A stretch of DNA of 51,280 nt from Candidatus Acidiferrales bacterium (GTDB lineage Bacteria; Acidobacteriota; Terriglobia; Acidiferrales; UBA7541), in contig JASHRM010000160.1 in assembly GCA_030037315.1 (NCBI GenBank), positions 1-51,280 of the forward strand, written 5' to 3'. The notes under the pieces are model-generated. The model did no database searches. It was not told the origin of the DNA and worked only from the letters and a program-made list of their open reading frames with translations. This document shows, in pieces, positions 1 through 7,999 of this stretch. How positions within the stretch are numbered: position 1 is the first letter of the stretch; the number at the start of each line of letters is the position of its first letter. The position numbers were made by a program, and so were the translations under genes.

Positions 1-260
1 AGCGCATGCGTGCTGCCGGAATCTTCGAAACCGTAAATCGCGGCGATATTCGGATGATTGAGCGAAGCGAGGACTTTTGCTTCGCGCTGGAATCGCGCCA
101 TGCGTTCGGCGTCAAGCGCAAACGCCGCGGGCAAAACTTTCAGCGCCACATCGCGCCCGAGCTTCGCATCCCGCGCGCGATACACCTCTCCCATGCCGCC
201 TGAGCCGATCGAGGCGAGAATCTGATACGAGCCGATATTTGTGCCGGCTGGGATCGGCAT
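1..260 (-). CDS. Serine/threonine protein kinase (Hanks type), N-terminal part only
   Basis: The first 86 codons of a protein kinase are read on the minus strand from an ATG at 260 to the window edge; the rest lies to the left. The glycine loop GSGGMGEV is at residues 19-26, the ATP-anchoring lysine in VALKVL at 41, and the helix-C glutamate in QREAKVL at 60. The N-terminus begins almost directly with the kinase fold (MPIPAGTNIGSYQIL), as in the many bacterial Hanks kinases whose sensor part is C-terminal. What follows the kinase domain cannot be seen. It is transcribed away from rpsA, with a shared upstream region of about 330 bases. It is a different gene from the kinase at 43192. Confidence 0.93.
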   Translation of the reverse strand, partial: MPIPAGTNIGSYQILASIGSGGMGEVYRARDAKLGRDVALKVLPAAFALDAERMARFQREAKVLASLNHPNIAAIYGFEDSGSTHA

Positions 261-436
261 AAAAAGAGGTCCCGATTCTACATGAGCGACTGAGGTAAGT
301 CGTTATGAACGGCACCGCGCAACGGACGGACGCGTCTTCCACAAACAAGTCACACTCACTTCGAATGTCGCTTCACAATCGCAATCGACTGCATCCATCT
401 CCTTACGGCTTCTTTACGCGAATAAATTCGGTTTGA

Positions 437-465
437 TTGACAACACTAGGGGTGGGCCGTATCAT
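437..465 (+). promoter_or_regulatory. Sigma-70-type promoter for the S1 operon
   Basis: A perfect -35 box TTGACA (437-442), a 17-base spacer and a -10 box TATCAT (460-465) lie upstream of the S1 gene. The predicted transcript would start near 472, giving a 5' leader of about 115 bases. The rest of the 261-587 gap between the divergent kinase and rpsA shows no gene; the left half presumably holds the kinase promoter, which I could not identify. Confidence 0.75.
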
Positions 466-521
466 TTCTGCGATGGCGTCGAGCGTGGGCGCTTTTCCCC
501 TTCTTGGTCTGACCCCCTGCC

Positions 522-550
522 GGGAGGAGTGACCGAGGCCGAACCCTCGG
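522..550 (+). promoter_or_regulatory. Possible structured leader of rpsA with a decoy Shine-Dalgarno
   Basis: Within the predicted 5' leader there is a GGGAGGAG purine run (522-529) not followed by a usable start, then a 6-bp stem (533-538 pairing with 545-550, loop CCGAAC). The real ribosome site GGAGG is at 573-577. S1 expression is autoregulated through its leader in gammaproteobacteria, so a regulatory role is plausible. No homologous element is recognised here, so the assignment is inference. Confidence 0.3.
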
Positions 551-587
551 CAAACAGGGCGCGAATTCCGTACGGAGGCCGCATCTC

Positions 588-2567
588 ATGTCACCCGAAA
601 ACGACCAAAACAATCAACCCTCCGCGGAAGGCAGCAATTCCGCCGAACCGAAAGCCGGCGCTTCGTCCACGATTCATCCCGCGGGCATGCAAGCGCAAAG
701 TGCAGCTGGCGCTGCAGCCGCAGTAGCTCGCGCTCCGCAGGCCTCCGAGACTCCCTCCGCCGCGACGCCCGAATCCATTGCGGAACCTCAACCGGCGGCT
801 TCGACGCTTCCAGCCGCTTCTGAATCCGTGCCTGCCGAAACACAAACCGCGACCGAAGACGCCGCTGAAACCTCCGAAACGATGGATCAATTGCTCGATC
901 AGTTCTCGACTCCCCAGGCGGCCGCCGAAGGCGAAATCTTCGACGGGCGCGTACTGGCGGTAACGGATGCCGGCGTCGTAGTGGACGTGGGCGGAAAATT
1001 CGAGGGGCTCGTTCCGGCGCAGGAATTTGTCGATTCGGGAAATGCAATCGAGTTCGGCGAAGGGCAAACGATCGAAGTTGAGCGGCTGCACGAGCGCAAA
1101 GATGGCTACGTCCTGCTTTCCTACACTCGCGCTCATCGGCGAAAAGTGTGGGAAAGAATCGAAAAAGCCTATCGCGAACACACAAGCCTTACCGGAAAAG
1201 TTCTGGAGCGCATCAAGGGCGGATTGGTAGTCGACATAGGCGTGCGGTCATTCTTGCCGGCGTCGCAAATCGAGCTGAGGCCCGTTCACGACCTCGACGG
1301 ATGGAAAGACCGCGAAGTCGAAGTGCGCGTGCTGAAATTGAATCGCAAACGCGGCAATGTGGTGGTGAGCCATCGCGCGATTCTGGAAGAAGAGCAGAAA
1401 GCCAAGCGAGATGCGCTTGCCGAAACAATCGCCGAAGGCGCTGTGGTAACCGGCACGGTGAAGAACGTAACCGATTACGGAATTTTCATCGATCTCGGCG
1501 GACTCGACGGTTTGCTTCATGTGAGCGATCTGGTTTGGGGACGCGCTCCTCACCCATCTTCGGTCGCCAACGCGGGCGATCAGATCCAGGTTCAAGTCCT
1601 AAAATTCGACAAAGAAAAGCAGCGCATTTCGCTGGGCAGAAAGCAGCTGCTTCCCGATCCGTGGGCCAATGTGCCGGAGCGCTTTCCAGCGGGCACGCGC
1701 GTGCACGGCAAGGTCGTCGGTGTGACGGATTACGGCGCGTTCGTACAGATTGAGTCAGGCGTGGAGGGCCTGGTTCACGTTAGCGAGATGAGTTGGTCGA
1801 AGCACATCAAGCATCCATCGAAAATCGTCAAAGTGAGCGACGACGTGGATGTGGTAGTGCTGGAGGTCAAGCCCGAGCAGCGGCGCATTTCGCTCGGATT
1901 GAAGCAAACGCTGGCCGATCCGTGGGAGAAAGCGGCGGAGAAATATCCCGTGGGTTCGATTGTTTCAGGCCGCGTTCGCAACCTTTCGGATTTCGGCGCC
2001 TTCGTTGAGCTCGAAGAAGGCATGGAAGGCCTGATCCACATCAGCGACGTCAGCTGGACGGAGCGAATCAAGCATCCGAGCGAAAGGTTCAAGAAGGGAG
2101 ACACGGTTGAGGCCAAAGTCCTTAAGGTGGACGGCCAGAACCGGCGTCTCTCACTCGGGATCAAGCAGGTAAAGGACATTTGGGCCAATTGGTTTGCTGA
2201 CCACAAGATCGGTGACATCATCAAAGGAAAGGTAGCCCGCACCACTGACTTCGGCGCTTTTGTGGAACTGGCCGAAGGGATCGAGGCTTTGTGCCACATT
2301 TCGGAAATCGAGGAACGCCGGCCAAAGGGAGAACGCGAGCAAGTGAAGCCGTCGCGAAACGCGCGCGTGGCTTCCGTGTTGGCGTCCGGCCAGGAATACG
2401 ATTTCAAAGTCCTTCGCCTCGAACCGGAGCAGCGCAAGATCAGTTTGAGTTACCGTGCGGCACAAAAGCAGGCGGAGCGCCAGGAGATTCAGTCGTTTCG
2501 CTCTTCGAAATCGTCGCCAAACGCTACGATCGGGGACGCCATCATGGCGAAGAGGCAGTCATCGTAG
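588..2567 (+). CDS. rpsA: 30S ribosomal protein S1
   Basis: S1 binds mRNA on the small ribosomal subunit and helps unfold structured or weakly initiating messages. The 659-residue product has six S1 (OB-fold) repeats at about 115-185, 198-270, 285-355, 370-440, 457-527 and 542-630. Each of repeats 3-6 carries the typical TDYG/SDFG(A/I)F...GL(L/I/V)H(V/I)S core. A region of about 110 residues rich in Ala, Pro, Glu and Ser precedes the first repeat, so the protein is longer than the roughly 557-residue E. coli form. The start is supported by GGAGG at 573-577. It is followed, 132 bases on, by an HU-type gene; in gammaproteobacteria rpsA also precedes ihfB, so this linkage is familiar. Confidence 0.95.
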   Translation: MSPENDQNNQPSAEGSNSAEPKAGASSTIHPAGMQAQSAAGAAAAVARAPQASETPSAATPESIAEPQPAASTLPAASESVPAETQTATEDAAETSETMDQLLDQFSTPQAAAEGEIFDGRVLAVTDAGVVVDVGGKFEGLVPAQEFVDSGNAIEFGEGQTIEVERLHERKDGYVLLSYTRAHRRKVWERIEKAYREHTSLTGKVLERIKGGLVVDIGVRSFLPASQIELRPVHDLDGWKDREVEVRVLKLNRKRGNVVVSHRAILEEEQKAKRDALAETIAEGAVVTGTVKNVTDYGIFIDLGGLDGLLHVSDLVWGRAPHPSSVANAGDQIQVQVLKFDKEKQRISLGRKQLLPDPWANVPERFPAGTRVHGKVVGVTDYGAFVQIESGVEGLVHVSEMSWSKHIKHPSKIVKVSDDVDVVVLEVKPEQRRISLGLKQTLADPWEKAAEKYPVGSIVSGRVRNLSDFGAFVELEEGMEGLIHISDVSWTERIKHPSERFKKGDTVEAKVLKVDGQNRRLSLGIKQVKDIWANWFADHKIGDIIKGKVARTTDFGAFVELAEGIEALCHISEIEERRPKGEREQVKPSRNARVASVLASGQEYDFKVLRLEPEQRKISLSYRAAQKQAERQEIQSFRSSKSSPNATIGDAIMAKRQSS

Positions 2568-2699
2568 GCGTGAGGCCTCCCAAGCTGCAAAAAAGATGTA
2601 CCTTAGCGAGAATTGATGATAAGCCAATATCGTGTGGCGCTGCGATCCCAGCGCGCCGAGACCCACGAATGAGAGATCGTGAGAGGAGGCCCTGAACCG

Positions 2700-3053
2700 A
2701 TGGCAGAGGCTGAACACGGAAATAATGAGCACACGCTGACGAAAGCGGACCTTGTGGAAGAGGTGACGCGTGTCACCGAACTGCCTCGCAAGGATTCCGA
2801 GGCAGTGGTCGAAACAATTTTTGAAAGCATCATCACGGCTCTGCAAGCCGACGACAAGATTGAAATTCGCGGCTTCGGAAGTTTCCGCACGCGGCAGCGC
2901 CGAGGCCGCACCGGACGCAACCCGAAGACGGGAGCCAGGGTAGAAGTTCCTCCGAAGAAAATCCCCTTCTTCAAGCCCAGCAAAGAACTGAAGGATTACG
3001 TCAACAATCCGAGCGCGGGCAGCACTTCGGCAGAGCACGGCGCGCAAGGCTAG
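2700..3053 (+). CDS. HU/IHF family DNA-binding protein
   Basis: This is a small nucleoid-associated protein of 117 residues that bends DNA as a dimer. The helical dimerisation part (LTKADLVEEVTR onward) begins near residue 13. It is followed by the family signature GFGSF at 58-62 and the beta-arm tip GRNPKTG at 72-78, whose proline is the intercalating residue in HU and IHF. I chose the ATG at 2700 because GAGGAGG lies about ten bases upstream; a GTG at 2679 in the same frame would swallow this ribosome site. The acidic N-terminal leader of about 12 residues and the Ser/Gly-rich tail are extra to the core. HU and IHF subunits cannot be told apart from sequence alone here. It sits between rpsA and a HIT gene, six bases before the latter. 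Confidence 0.93.
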   Translation: MAEAEHGNNEHTLTKADLVEEVTRVTELPRKDSEAVVETIFESIITALQADDKIEIRGFGSFRTRQRRGRTGRNPKTGARVEVPPKKIPFFKPSKELKDYVNNPSAGSTSAEHGAQG

Positions 3054-3058
3054 GCCGG

Positions 3059-3541
3059 ATGGATTATCTCTGGACGCCCTGGCGATATCGCTATATCGCG
3101 GACGCGTCCAAGGATAAAGGCTGCATCTTTTGTGAAGCGCTGGCAGCGAAGGACGACGCGCGAACTTTGATCGTCCATCGCGGTTCGCTCAATTTCGTGA
3201 TTTTGAACCGCTATCCCTACACGAGCGGGCACGTGATGGTGGTTCCCTACACGCACGTGCCGGATGTCGCATCTGCTGACGCGGCAACGCTTGCGGAAAT
3301 GATGCTGATCGCGCAGCGCGTGCAAACCGCTTTGGGAAAAACGTACCATCCGGAAGGCTACAATCTCGGAATTAACCTGGGACGCGCCGCGGGCGCGGGC
3401 GTCACTGGCCACCTTCACCTGCACATTTTGCCGCGGTGGGCCGGCGATACGAACTTCATGACGGCGACCGGCGAAACGCGCGTGGAACCCGAAGAGCTTT
3501 CGATGACATTCGAGAGAATGCGCAACGCCCTCGCCGAGTAA
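3059..3541 (+). CDS. HIT family nucleotide hydrolase/transferase
   Basis: This histidine-triad protein of 160 residues belongs to a family that acts on nucleotide phosphates or nucleotidyl phosphoramidates through a nucleotidylated histidine. The triad is in GHLHLHILPRW (His 118, 120, 122). An N-terminal CIFC (22-25) is the usual half of a zinc site. The opening MDYLWTPWRYRYI is typical of the bacterial branch related to diadenosine-tetraphosphate phosphorylase. The substrate cannot be decided from sequence. It starts six bases after the HU gene and is probably cotranscribed with rpsA and HU. It ends seven bases short of the convergent decarboxylase gene. Confidence 0.93.
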   Translation: MDYLWTPWRYRYIADASKDKGCIFCEALAAKDDARTLIVHRGSLNFVILNRYPYTSGHVMVVPYTHVPDVASADAATLAEMMLIAQRVQTALGKTYHPEGYNLGINLGRAAGAGVTGHLHLHILPRWAGDTNFMTATGETRVEPEELSMTFERMRNALAE

Positions 3542-3548
3542 TCTGGCA

Positions 3549-5162
3549 TTAGCCGTAGTTTGGCGGATTCACGGATTGGTCCATGCCCATGGTTTTTTGG
3601 CCGCCGGGCTGGACATTCACGCTGATCAAGTACGGCTCATTCGCAGCAAAGGCGCATTTCAGCACTTGCTCCAAATCTTCGGGACGGTCAACTTCGCGCG
3701 CTTTCAAGCCATAGCCTTCGGCGATTTTCACGGCGTCGATTCCGGGAATATCGATGCCCGGCACGTTTTTCCCGACTTTTGTGAAATCGCGAAAACCTTT
3801 TAGCGCCGAATAATTTCCGTTGCAGATGACGACGAACATCACCGGGGCTTTCTGCTGCGCAGCGGACCACAGCGCCTGCACCGAATATTGCAACGAGCCA
3901 TCGCCGACGGCGCAGACCACGCGGCGTTTCGGATGCGCGATTTGCAGACCGACTGCGGCGGGCACGCCAAAACCCAGAATTCCAGTGCGCACCGAATAGA
4001 ATGAGCCGGGCTGGTCGAGGCGAATGTAGCGATCGAGATCGCCTTTGGATGAGGGACACTCTTCCGCAATGATCGCGTCGGGAGGCAACAGCTTGTTGAG
4101 CGTATGGAATAAATACGCCGTCGTCATCGGATGTTCTGGCTTCGGTTCCGGCGCTGGTTCGCGCGGTGTCACGTTGCGCTGCGCGGGCTTGGCGCGCTCC
4201 GCAAGATAGCGCGCCGCCTGCGCGATATTTCCGACGATGCTTTTGCCGGCGAGAGCAGCGGCCGCGTCGTTTACCGAATTCGTGATCTGAAAGAGTTTTG
4301 TGTTTGGCGCGATGGCGTTTCCCGGCACGAAGGCGTAGTAGAGAAAAACAGGGGCGCCGAGAACGACCACCGTGTCGTACGCGCTGAGCTGATCGGCGAG
4401 CGGCTTTTGCGCGGGAAGCAGGCCGCCTCGAAACAGCCGATGGCTGCGCGGAAACGCCCAACGCGATGCGATCGGCTCATCGTAAACGTCGACATTCATG
4501 CGCTCCGCAAGCGCGATCGCTTCCTTCCAGCCGCCATCCTCTTCGATTTGCGCCCCGACGATGAGCGCGAGCTTTTTGCTGGAATCGATGGCATGAACCA
4601 CTTCATCGAGAGCGGCAGGATCGGCGAACATCGTGCCCGTCACTTTGCGCGCCGTGACCGGATCGCACGGCTTGTTCCAGTCGTCCATGGGAATCGAAAT
4701 GAAAACGGGACCGCGCGGCGGCTGCATCGCCAAGTGATAACCGCGCGCGATCGCGGCAGGCACGTCCTCCGGACGCAACGGTTCGTACGCCCATTTCACG
4801 TAGGGCCGCACGACCTCGACGGCGCGGCTGACGAGAAAAGGCTCGGCAAGAATCTGCCGTCGATCCTGCTGTCCCGTGGTGAGGACGAGGGGCACACGGC
4901 TTTGATACGCATCGATGATTGCCGAAAGGCCGTTGCCCGCGCTGGCGATCGAATGCAAATTCACGAAGGCGGCTTCGTTGCGGCCGAGCGCGTATCCGAG
5001 GGCCATGCCTGCGGCGCTGCGTTCGTGGAGCGCGAGGATGTATTCGAAGCCCTCAGGCATGTCCTTCAGGAATGGGAGTTCGCTCGAGCCGGGATTGCCA
5101 AAGATCTTGGTCAGTCCCAGATTGCGCAGAACGCCGTAAGTCGCTTCTCGAACCGTGGTCAA
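3549..5162 (-). CDS. mdlC: Benzoylformate decarboxylase-like ThDP enzyme
   Basis: This 537-residue thiamine-diphosphate enzyme matches the layout of Pseudomonas putida benzoylformate decarboxylase, which converts benzoylformate to benzaldehyde and CO2. Ser26 (NPGSSELPF), Glu47 (LALHERS) and His70 (NLHS) fall at the same numbers as the P. putida catalytic residues as I remember them. The ThDP/Mg motif GDGS...NGNY is in the C-terminal third. The second catalytic histidine of P. putida (His281, in a RYHQYDPG segment) appears as Tyr276 here (LYYAFVPG), so the substrate may differ. The start is TTG at 5162, preceded by GGAG at a good distance. There is no mandelate dehydrogenase nearby, but pobA and transporters for organic acids lie within 10 kb. 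Confidence 0.8.
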   Translation of the reverse strand: MTTVREATYGVLRNLGLTKIFGNPGSSELPFLKDMPEGFEYILALHERSAAGMALGYALGRNEAAFVNLHSIASAGNGLSAIIDAYQSRVPLVLTTGQQDRRQILAEPFLVSRAVEVVRPYVKWAYEPLRPEDVPAAIARGYHLAMQPPRGPVFISIPMDDWNKPCDPVTARKVTGTMFADPAALDEVVHAIDSSKKLALIVGAQIEEDGGWKEAIALAERMNVDVYDEPIASRWAFPRSHRLFRGGLLPAQKPLADQLSAYDTVVVLGAPVFLYYAFVPGNAIAPNTKLFQITNSVNDAAAALAGKSIVGNIAQAARYLAERAKPAQRNVTPREPAPEPKPEHPMTTAYLFHTLNKLLPPDAIIAEECPSSKGDLDRYIRLDQPGSFYSVRTGILGFGVPAAVGLQIAHPKRRVVCAVGDGSLQYSVQALWSAAQQKAPVMFVVICNGNYSALKGFRDFTKVGKNVPGIDIPGIDAVKIAEGYGLKAREVDRPEDLEQVLKCAFAANEPYLISVNVQPGGQKTMGMDQSVNPPNYG

Positions 5163-5810
5163 AGAAGTCTCCAGAGATGCAGCCCGTGACTATATACCGA
5201 AATTAGCCTCCCAATCGTGCCCGGAAACCGTGTCGATTAGAGCTGGCCTGCGGCGTGTATTTTCATAAGGTTGCGGCGGTTTCGAATCGCCAGAGTGACG
5301 ATTAGGATTGACGCGTTGATGAGGGCGAACCAAACACCCGCGCCGGCCCGCCTAAAAGGTGGCTGCTACAAAACCTGTGGCGTACGTAACCGCCCGGACA
5401 TGCTGGGTCGCTTTCTCCTCAGGAACCAGCGACTTTCAAACCCTGGCTTTAAAACTAAATTGTCAAAGAGCATCGTGGCCTTCGTCGAGAAGGCCGCGCG
5501 CAACCGTCCAATCGCGGTCAATGGTCACGCACGATCAGGTTGTCAGACATGGCGTAAAGGACACAAGGAGGTTGTTGGTGTAAAACTTGCGAGAATCACC
5601 GATCGGGACCTACCGGCAGCCAAGGATTGGCGCTGCCGGGAAACACAGAACTTTGGGGCGGTGGCAAGCCACCGCACTCCGCATAAACGCGTAACTTCGG
5701 CCTCCGAAAGGCGTTAATACAATTGCGGGAAACGCGGTCTACATCGTATCCTGTGTCACCCCCAAACAACGCAGGGACGATTTCTGTCTCAACAGGCAGG
5801 CCAAACACGT
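5163..5810. other. Long non-coding stretch between divergent genes
   Basis: About 650 bases hold no convincing gene. A 148-codon open frame on the plus strand (5271-5717) has no ribosome site and no recognisable protein features. Inverted repeats are present: GGCCTTC/GAAGGCC at 5477-5495, and the hairpin cluster at 5613-5675 described separately. A TACAAT box at 5718-5723 could serve the ABC operon but has no clear -35 partner. Confidence 0.55.
5613..5675. repeat. Cluster of two intergenic hairpins (repeat-like)
   Basis: Two palindromes sit side by side. CCGGCAGC (5613-5620) pairs perfectly with GCTGCCGG (5632-5639). GCGGTGGC (5658-5665) pairs perfectly with GCCACCGC (5668-5675). Neither is followed by a T-run, so they do not look like intrinsic terminators of either flanking gene. 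The second resembles the short GCGGTGGC-type palindromes I associate with dispersed extragenic repeats in Acidobacteriota; copy number was not checked. Confidence 0.5.
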
Positions 5811-6617
5811 ATGAACGAAATGATCGTAGTGCAGGACCTTGTAAAGAATTACGGCGAATTCTGCGCGGTGAATCATGTGTCGTTCAGCGTGCCGGAGGGC
5901 GTGATTTTCGGGTTTCTTGGGCCCAACGGCGCGGGCAAAACGACCACGATCAAGATGCTGACCACGGTGCTCGATCCGACCAGCGGAACGATTCGCGTGA
6001 ACGGGCACGATCCCACGCGCGAACAAAAACAGGTGCGGCAATCCTTCGGGATCGTGTTTCAGGATCCCAGCCTCGATGACGAATTAACCGCGTACGAGAA
6101 CATGGACCTGCACGGCGTGCTCTACGGCGTGCCGCGCGCCGAGCGGCACCAGCGAATCGACATGCTGGTGGAGTTCGTGGGCCTAGCCGAGCGGAAAAAA
6201 GACCTGGTGAAGACGTATTCGGGAGGAATGAAGCGCCGGCTGGAAGTGGCGCGCGCGCTGCTGCACCGGCCGCGCATTCTTTGCCTCGACGAGCCCACGA
6301 TCGGGCTCGATCCGCAAACGCGCAACCACATCTGGGGCCACATCCAGCAACTGAGCAAAGATGAGGGCGTGACGGTTTTCTTCACGACGCACTACATGGA
6401 CGAGGCCGATCGCGTGGCGAGCGACGTGGCCGTGATCGATCACGGCAAAATCGTGTCGCACGGCTCGCCAGCCGACCTGAAGCAGCGCACGAACTGCTCG
6501 AATCTGGAGGACGCGTTCATCGCGCTGACGGGACACGCGATCCGCGAGGAAGAAGCGAACGCAACCGACCGCATGCGCATGATGGGACGCGCGTGGAGAG
6601 GGAGTGGACGGCGATGA
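5811..6617 (+). CDS. ABC transporter ATP-binding protein (DrrA-type exporter)
   Basis: This is the cytoplasmic ATPase of a two-gene exporter, 268 residues. Walker A GPNGAGKT is at 37-44, the signature YSGGMKRR at 136-143, Walker B LCLDEP at 157-162 and the switch histidine in TTHYMDEAD near 194. The MKRR signature and TIGLDP after Walker B place it with the DrrA/NodI drug and polysaccharide exporters. The last 40 residues are charged and resemble the DrrA C-terminal tail. Its stop overlaps the permease start (ATGA), so the two are translationally coupled. No clear ribosome site precedes the ATG at 5811; an ATG three codons later is possible. The substrate is unknown. Confidence 0.93.
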   Translation: MNEMIVVQDLVKNYGEFCAVNHVSFSVPEGVIFGFLGPNGAGKTTTIKMLTTVLDPTSGTIRVNGHDPTREQKQVRQSFGIVFQDPSLDDELTAYENMDLHGVLYGVPRAERHQRIDMLVEFVGLAERKKDLVKTYSGGMKRRLEVARALLHRPRILCLDEPTIGLDPQTRNHIWGHIQQLSKDEGVTVFFTTHYMDEADRVASDVAVIDHGKIVSHGSPADLKQRTNCSNLEDAFIALTGHAIREEEANATDRMRMMGRAWRGSGRR

Positions 6618-7360
6618 AAGCGATCTACATTCTGTGCCTGCGCCAATTGAAGCGGTACGTGCGGTCGCCCGCTCGCATCATCGGTTCACTGGGCCAGCCG
6701 ATTTTGTTTTTGGTGGCGCTCGGATTCGGGTTCCGATCGATGTTCGCGCGGGCAGGCGGCGGGAATTACATCAATTTTCTTTCACCGGGAATCGTCTCGA
6801 TGGCGATTCTTTTCAACGCGGTTTTTTCGGGGATCGAAATTATCTGGGACCGGCAATTCGGATTTTTGAAGGAAACGCTGGTCGCGCCCGTGTCGCGGAC
6901 GGAGATTGTTCTTGGCAGGATGCTGGGCGGCGCGATTGTGGCGATGGCGCAGGGAATCATCGTACTGGTGATCTGCGTGATCGCAGGATTTCGCATTCAG
7001 TCATCCATTCTGCTGCCGCTGGCGGTCGTGTTTATGTTTTTGATCGCGCTGCTCTTTGCGGGCATCGGGACGGTGTTTGGCTCCGTGCTGCAAGACATGC
7101 AGGGATTTCCGCTGATCATCAATTTCATCATCATGCCGATTTTCTTTTTTTCCGGCGCGATTTTTTCGGCCAACGGACTGCCGCGAGTGATGCGGATTGG
7201 GTTACAACTCAACCCGCTGAGTTACGGCGTGGATGGTTTGCGCGGGGCGTGCAGCACGGTGTTCGCGTACGGGCTCACCACGGATTTGGCGGTCGTAACA
7301 GTGCTGACGGCGCTGCTGCTGGGGATTGGGAGTTATTTCTTCTCGAAGATTCAGCTGTAA
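6614..7360 (+). CDS. ABC-2 type transporter permease (DrrB-like)
   Basis: This is the inner-membrane partner of the preceding ATPase, 248 residues with about six hydrophobic segments: near 25-45, 55-80, 100-130, 135-165, 168-190 and 220-242. The segment ETLVAPVSRTEIVLGRM, between the second and third helices, and LNPLSYGVDGLRG near residue 205 are typical of the DrrB/ABC-2 family. I chose the ATG at 6614 because it overlaps the ATPase stop (ATGA). A GTG at 6593 in the same frame would add seven residues but places the ribosome site inside the gene. The cargo could be a drug, lipid or polysaccharide; nothing here decides it. Confidence 0.92.
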   Translation: MKAIYILCLRQLKRYVRSPARIIGSLGQPILFLVALGFGFRSMFARAGGGNYINFLSPGIVSMAILFNAVFSGIEIIWDRQFGFLKETLVAPVSRTEIVLGRMLGGAIVAMAQGIIVLVICVIAGFRIQSSILLPLAVVFMFLIALLFAGIGTVFGSVLQDMQGFPLIINFIIMPIFFFSGAIFSANGLPRVMRIGLQLNPLSYGVDGLRGACSTVFAYGLTTDLAVVTVLTALLLGIGSYFFSKIQL

Positions 7361-7404
7361 CGAGATCTTGGGCAATTGAGTCAGGATCTCAACAGGCCAA
7401 TAAG

Positions 7405-7483
7405 AGAGATCCTTCGACTGCGCGTCCCAAGGCGGCTCCGCCGCGACAAATTCGTTGGGAACCCTCCGCTCGGAATGACGACG
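7405..7483. repeat. Structured intergenic repeat-like element
   Basis: Between the ABC permease and a convergent membrane-protein gene lies a nested inverted repeat. TCCCAA (7425-7430) pairs with TTGGGA (7455-7460), enclosing GGCGG/CCGCC (7431-7435 with 7438-7442). The flanks, ATCCTTCGACTGCG on the left and CTCGGAATGAC on the right, resemble a dispersed intergenic repeat I have seen in Acidobacteriota and other soil bacteria. This is from memory and was not checked. A further small stem AAGGC-AAC-GCCTT is at 7486-7498. Confidence 0.5.
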
Positions 7484-7520
7484 TAAGGCAACGCCTTAAA
7501 ACCTTCACAGGATTGCGCAG

Positions 7521-7955
7521 CTATTTGGGAAAGAGGCTGAGAGGCGGCGGCGGCGCGGCGGCTTCTTCGTCCGAGAGTTCCGGACAGGCGAGCTTGCGGC
7601 AAAGACATCCGGTAATGACCACCAGCGGGCCCATCCAATAAATCACAAGCCCGTTTGGTCCAGCCGCAGCGAAATAGCCGATGGGAGTCAAAACGGCGAG
7701 AATCGAAATTCCAGCCAGATAACACGCGCGCGGCTTCAAATTCCTCTTCCGGCAGATATACGCGACGCAAGCAGACCAGCAGCAGACGAGCACGCCCGTC
7801 GCGCAAGCAAGCGCCGAAACAAATCCGAGACGCGGAAGGACTTCCGAAGGACGTTCAGGCAGAGACAAGAGCCAGCAAACCGCTCCGGACGACAAAACGA
7901 TTCCGGCGAAGAGTCCGAGTTTATGCTGGATTGTCATGTCGGTCATATTATGCAT
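7521..7955 (-). CDS. Small integral membrane protein, function unknown
   Basis: A 144-residue protein of no recognised family. It has about four hydrophobic segments: LGLFAGIVLSSGAVCWLLSL (about 13-32), a Cys-rich stretch around 45-68, one around 78-98, and GLVIYWMGPLVVITGCL (about 103-119). A short proline-rich tail (AAAPPPPLSL) follows. The start is uncertain: in-frame ATGs at 7955, 7946 and 7937 have no strong ribosome site. It lies 44 bases downstream of the carboxylesterase gene on the same strand and may be the last gene of that run. Nothing in the sequence suggests a function. Confidence 0.6.
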   Translation of the reverse strand: MHNMTDMTIQHKLGLFAGIVLSSGAVCWLLSLPERPSEVLPRLGFVSALACATGVLVCCWSACVAYICRKRNLKPRACYLAGISILAVLTPIGYFAAAGPNGLVIYWMGPLVVITGCLCRKLACPELSDEEAAAPPPPLSLFPK

Positions 7956-7999
7956 CGCTAACCAAAAAATGGTAGTAGCGAATGGGGGGGAGTCAATCG

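Noticed and set aside
2679-2699. GTG start for the HU gene at 2679
   Set aside because: It would place the only good ribosome site (GAGGAGG) inside the coding region; the ATG at 2700 fits it.
4131-5189. 352-codon open frame antisense to the decarboxylase gene
   Set aside because: It lies wholly opposite a well-conserved gene; a GC-rich third position leaves the opposite strand open by chance. The same reasoning removes other long antisense frames, for example over rpsA, pobA and cydA.
5275-5300. TTCGAATC resembling a tRNA T-arm
   Set aside because: The stem pairs only with a nine-base loop, and no cloverleaf can be drawn around it.
5271-5717. 148-codon open frame in the gap before the ABC exporter
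   Set aside because: It has no ribosome site, a composition unlike the neighbouring genes, no recognisable motif, and runs through palindromes.
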